From: Bacilli bacterium
GTDB lineage: Bacteria > Bacillota_I > Bacilli_A > RF39 > UBA660
Assembly (NCBI GenBank): GCA_900758895.1
Contig: CAAETG010000079.1
Location: 1-7,844, forward strand
DNA length: 7,844 bases
Reading direction: 5' to 3'
Shown: positions 5,347 through 7,844 of the stretch, piece after piece
Position numbering within the stretch: the first letter of the stretch is position 1
How the letters are laid out: each line of letters opens with the position of its first letter
Program-made: the position numbers and the translations under genes
The notes under the pieces: generated by a model
What the model was told of the DNA's origin: nothing
The model's input: the letters and a program-made list of their open reading frames with translations, nothing else
Database searches by the model: none

Positions 5347-5365
5347 AGTGGCATTTTAGTGGCAT
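5347..5365 (+). repeat. Tandem AGTGGCAT direct repeat
   Basis: The octamer AGTGGCAT occurs twice, at 5347-5354 and 5358-5365, one helical turn apart (11 nt), in the gap between the tRNA terminator and the end of the convergent gene. The regular spacing would suit a dimeric DNA-binding protein. Position downstream of a tRNA gene also recalls integration sites, but no integrase gene or duplicated tRNA end is visible. Confidence 0.45.
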
Positions 5366-5383
5366 AAAGTAAAATTTATCTCA

Positions 5384-5417
5384 ATATAAAAGCATCTATC
5401 ATTAATACATAGATGCT
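5384..5417 (-). terminator. Terminator of the alanine-racemase-like gene
   Basis: A 9-bp perfect inverted repeat, AGCATCTAT (5391-5399) and ATAGATGCT (5409-5417), spans the stop codon of the minus-strand gene (5402-5404), which lies in the loop. On the minus strand the stem is followed by TTTATATT, a weak T tract. Confidence 0.65.
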
Positions 5418-6412
5418 GCATCTAAAACATAATCATCATAAACAATAGAAATATTAGAATGAAAGAAAGAAAAATAATTTAAAGTTTGTGAAGAAAAATA
5501 TTGATCTAGAGGATTATGAAAAGAAGTAATTTCTACTTTCATACCTTCTTCAACTATTTCATCAACTTCAATGTATGTAACTTCATTCATAATTTTTTGT
5601 ACATGGTAAAGTTGATGATTGATATAAACATTTTTTATTTCATCACCCATTCCATGGTGATATCCAAAAGGAACGACAGCAGTATATTTTACTTTTTTAT
5701 TATGTTGTTCTTTTTTTATATGGATAATCTTTGAATATAAAGTAAAGGCTTGCTTAAAAGGTTGTTCTTTCTTTTGAAATAATTTTTTCTTAGACTCTTG
5801 AATTCCATAAATAGAATAATCAAGAAGAATGGTATTCAAACCTTGAATTTTTCTCTTATCTTCTTCATGATTCAAAATCATTAATTCTGAATGAACAATA
5901 GGACGAATAATATATTTAAAATTATCATAATCTTTTTCATTCAATTGAGCCATAACTCCTAAAAGATGAAAATAAGTTTGATCCCATTCTAGAAAATCAA
6001 GAATATCTTGTTTATTATCAATTCCGAAGTAACCAGTAGGATCAATATAAAAGAGAAAAGAAAGTTGATCTTTAATCTTTAAATTTTTGATATACTGTAA
6101 AATTTTAAAATCATGAATAACAACAATTGTATTGTTCATAATTAAATCATAAATATTATCTTCATGAATCATTCCGTCATAGATTACGGGAATATCTTTA
6201 TCATATTTTCTAATTAGTAATAAATCATGAAAATCATTCACATAAAGATAATCAACATAGCTCTTTATATATTGAATCAAATACATCCCATGCCAAAAAG
6301 CATCATTACTAACATTTACAATATAATGATCATAAGGATAGTTATTTTTCAAATAAGCAATATTATCCAATATATTTTGAGTGTTAATTTTTATATAATT
6401 GATATCATTCAT
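5402..6412 (-). CDS. Alanine-racemase-fold protein lacking the PLP lysine
   Basis: A 336-residue protein (340 if started at 6424). It aligns along its length with the alanine racemase family, which interconverts L- and D-alanine for cell-wall synthesis. Numbering from 6424, the N-terminal motif NVSNDAFWHG (37-46) lines up with the family's VVKANAYGHG and has Ser39 where the PLP lysine should be. The family's IDTGM-R-G motif is IDPTGYFG (127-134), the THLA segment is AQLN (159-162), and the Arg before the LYG motif is missing in LLDYSIYG (200-207). The C-terminal domain keeps a Tyr in GYHHG (254-258), but the CMD motif is IMNEV. Racemase activity is therefore unlikely; a structural, regulatory or other role is possible. 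ATG 6412 has GGTGA at 6418-6422 (5-nt gap); ATG 6424 has no site. The gene has its own promoter and terminator and an undamaged frame. Confidence 0.8.
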   Translation of the reverse strand: MNDINYIKINTQNILDNIAYLKNNYPYDHYIVNVSNDAFWHGMYLIQYIKSYVDYLYVNDFHDLLLIRKYDKDIPVIYDGMIHEDNIYDLIMNNTIVVIHDFKILQYIKNLKIKDQLSFLFYIDPTGYFGIDNKQDILDFLEWDQTYFHLLGVMAQLNEKDYDNFKYIIRPIVHSELMILNHEEDKRKIQGLNTILLDYSIYGIQESKKKLFQKKEQPFKQAFTLYSKIIHIKKEQHNKKVKYTAVVPFGYHHGMGDEIKNVYINHQLYHVQKIMNEVTYIEVDEIVEEGMKVEITSFHNPLDQYFSSQTLNYFSFFHSNISIVYDDYVLDAASMY

Positions 6413-6430
6413 GTTATTCACCATATCTAA

Positions 6431-6459
6431 ATTGTAACAAAATAGTAAAGTGAAGTCAA
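6431..6459 (-). promoter_or_regulatory. Promoter of the alanine-racemase-like gene
   Basis: On the minus strand, TTGACT (6459-6454) is followed by 17 bp and TACAAT (6436-6431), with an extended -10 TG just before it. Predicted transcription starts near 6424, so the leader would be only about 12 nt if translation starts at 6412, or absent if it starts at 6424. Confidence 0.72.
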
Positions 6460-6486
6460 AAAATAATCGTGAATAATGTAAAAAGA

Positions 6487-6516
6487 TTGATAAGAAAGGC
6501 TAATTTTTGGTATACT
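6487..6516 (+). promoter_or_regulatory. Promoter of the enolase gene
   Basis: TTGATA (6487-6492) is followed by 18 bp and TATACT (6511-6516) with an extended -10 TG (6508-6509 region). A perfect TATAAT also occurs at 6517-6522 but has no -35. The promoter is back to back with that of the minus-strand gene, with 27 bp between the two -35 boxes. Confidence 0.65.
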
Positions 6517-6544
6517 TATAATTAAAGAAGTAGGTGAATGAAAA

Positions 6545-7780
6545 ATGGCAAAAATTATAAATTTAATAGGAAGAGAAATATTAGATAGTAGAGGAAATCC
6601 TACGGTAGAAGCGACCATTTTTCTAGATAATGGCAAAACTGCTACCGCATCCGTACCATCAGGAGCATCGACTGGTTCCAAAGAAGCCTTAGAACTTCGA
6701 GATCATGATGGAAGATATCATGGAAAAGGAGTATTAAAAGCAGTTAATAATATTAATGGGATAATAAAAGATCATTTAATAGGAAAAGAATTAGAACAAG
6801 TAATGATTGATAAATTATTAATCAGTTTAGACGGTACTGAAAATAAAAGTAATTTAGGAGCTAATGCAACTCTTGCTGTATCTTTAGCTAGCATTAAAGC
6901 ATCAGCGATGTTAGAAAAAAAAGAATTATATGCTTATTTATCTAGCGGTCGCGTAAGTATGCCTTTGCCTATGGTAAATATCATCAATGGTGGTGTTCAT
7001 GCTGACAATAATTTAGATATTCAAGAATTTATGATAGTACCAACTATCAAAGGAATGACAGAAAGAGTAAGAGTAGCGAGTGAAATTTTTCATACTTTAA
7101 AAGATATTTTAAAAAATCAAGGACTTTCAACTGCTGTCGGTGATGAAGGTGGCTTTGCTCCTAATTTAGAATATAATAATTTAGCTTTAGATCTCATCAT
7201 GGAAGCAATAGAAAAAAGTGGCTATACGCCTGGAGTAGATGTTTTTATTGCTCTTGATGTAGCAGCTTCTGAACTTTATGACGAAAAAACAAATACTTAT
7301 AAGATAGATAAAAGAAATTTAACCAGTGATGAATTAATTAAATATTACATTGCTCTTGTAAATAAATATCCAATTATTAGTATTGAAGATCCATTTGAAG
7401 AAAATGATTTTGAATCTCTTGCCGTTCTAACTAAATTTATTGGCGAAAGAATTATGTTAGTAGGAGATGATTACTTTTGTACAAATGCTAAATATTTAGA
7501 AAAAGGAATTCACTTAAAAGCAGGAAATGCCATTTTATTAAAAGCAAACCAAATTGGCACGGTAACAGAAATGATTAAAACGATTTTGCTTGCTAGAAAA
7601 AATAATTATAAAATGATTATATCTCATCGTAGTGGTGAAACAGAAGACACTTTTATTGCAGATTTTGCTGTTGGTCTTTCTATTCCTTTTATTAAAACAG
7701 GATCGATGTCTCGAGGGGAGCGAATTGCCAAATACAATCGTTTAATGAAAATAGAAAGTGATTTATTGCATAAATCCTAA
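6545..7780 (+). CDS. eno: Enolase (phosphopyruvate hydratase)
   Basis: A 411-residue enolase, slightly shorter than the usual 420-435. It converts 2-phosphoglycerate to phosphoenolpyruvate in glycolysis, in the cytosol. All expected active-site elements are visible: EILDSRGNPTVE (11-22), the mobile loop SGASTG (39-44), His152 in GGVHADNN, QEF (160-162), GDEGGFAPN (199-207) with proton-relay Glu201, metal ligands Asp238, Glu281 and Asp308, catalytic Lys333 in LLKANQIGT, SHRSGETED (360-368) and Lys384. Some segments differ from the common bacterial form: SIEDPFEENDF, GDDYFCTN and SRGERIAKYNRL look more like archaeal or eukaryotic versions. The start follows AGGTGA (6532-6537) with a 7-nt gap. 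It stands alone with its own promoter and terminator, without the usual glycolytic neighbours. Whether it is the only enolase of the genome cannot be seen. Confidence 0.95.
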   Translation: MAKIINLIGREILDSRGNPTVEATIFLDNGKTATASVPSGASTGSKEALELRDHDGRYHGKGVLKAVNNINGIIKDHLIGKELEQVMIDKLLISLDGTENKSNLGANATLAVSLASIKASAMLEKKELYAYLSSGRVSMPLPMVNIINGGVHADNNLDIQEFMIVPTIKGMTERVRVASEIFHTLKDILKNQGLSTAVGDEGGFAPNLEYNNLALDLIMEAIEKSGYTPGVDVFIALDVAASELYDEKTNTYKIDKRNLTSDELIKYYIALVNKYPIISIEDPFEENDFESLAVLTKFIGERIMLVGDDYFCTNAKYLEKGIHLKAGNAILLKANQIGTVTEMIKTILLARKNNYKMIISHRSGETEDTFIADFAVGLSIPFIKTGSMSRGERIAKYNRLMKIESDLLHKS

Positions 7781-7794
7781 AAATAGAACATAAA

Positions 7795-7824
7795 CTTCTC
7801 TTATAAAGAAAGAGAGGCTTTTTT
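7795..7824 (+). terminator. Terminator of eno
   Basis: An 8-bp stem, CTTCTCTT (7795-7802) against AAGAGAGG (7810-7817) with one U-G pair, has a 7-nt loop and is followed by T6 (7819-7824). Confidence 0.82.
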
Positions 7825-7825
7825 C

Positions 7826-7844
7826 ATGTATGAACCAAAAAATA
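7826..7844 (+). CDS. Possible start of a downstream gene (truncated by window edge)
   Basis: An ATG at 7826 opens a frame (MYEPKN...) that runs off the right edge. GAGAGG at 7812-7817, in the 3' arm of the eno terminator, could be its ribosome binding site with an 8-nt gap. Only six codons are visible, so no function can be proposed, and the ATG could be chance. Confidence 0.35.

Noticed and set aside
5330..5350. CTTTTTT/AAAAAAG inverted repeat as an extra terminator
   Set aside because: The loop is too short and the arms are homopolymeric; chance is likely in such AT-rich DNA, and a good terminator already lies at 5300-5327.
1..7844. CRISPR array, insertion sequence or toxin-antitoxin pair
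   Set aside because: I saw no regularly spaced repeats, transposase motifs, terminal inverted repeats or typical paired small genes.

Overview
The window looks like chromosome of an AT-rich, Gram-positive-type bacterium, most likely a low-GC Bacillota/Bacilli relative, possibly one of the uncultured small-genome gut lineages (inference). The evidence is SpoVS, strong GGTGA-type ribosome binding sites, classical TTGACA/TATAAT-like promoters, tRNA genes with encoded CCA, short intergenic gaps, and ORFs that fit the standard code (TGA ends three genes and no in-frame TGA is needed).

Layout. (1) Positions 1-601 hold the 3' part of a rhodanese gene and a full-length spoVS closed by a terminator that overlaps its stop codon. 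(2) Positions 673-4129 form a tightly packed plus-strand operon: a DUF1292-like small protein, a membrane-anchored lytic transglycosylase-like protein, an SDR oxidoreductase, and a PLP enzyme of the YnbB/methionine gamma-lyase-like family. A hairpin terminator follows. (3) Positions 4189-5327 are a tRNA operon, Val(UAC)-Thr(UGU)-Tyr(GUA)-Gln(UUG)-Lys(UUU), with its own promoter and a strong terminator. (4) A minus-strand alanine-racemase-fold gene (5402-6412) has lost the PLP lysine and other active-site residues. (5) A divergently transcribed enolase gene (6545-7780) ends with a terminator, and a further gene may begin at the right edge.

The main discovery is in the tRNA operon. The tRNA-Thr(UGU) gene is split in its anticodon loop, between tRNA positions 36 and 37, by a 625-nt group I intron (4362-4986). 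By eye I can assign P1 with the splice-site U-G wobble, P2 with a GAAA tetraloop, P3, P4, P5, P6, P7, P8, P9 and a terminal G. The core resembles the tRNA-type (IC3-like) class. An HNH homing-endonuclease-like gene is inserted in the P5 region. Its last dozen codons and its stop codon are themselves the P5', P4' and P6 strands of the ribozyme, so translating the endonuclease and folding the intron should compete. The tRNA-Thr hosts I know of for bacterial group I introns do not include this one (known hosts: Leu-UAA, fMet, Arg-CCU, Ile-CAU), so it may be undescribed, but I could not search for it.
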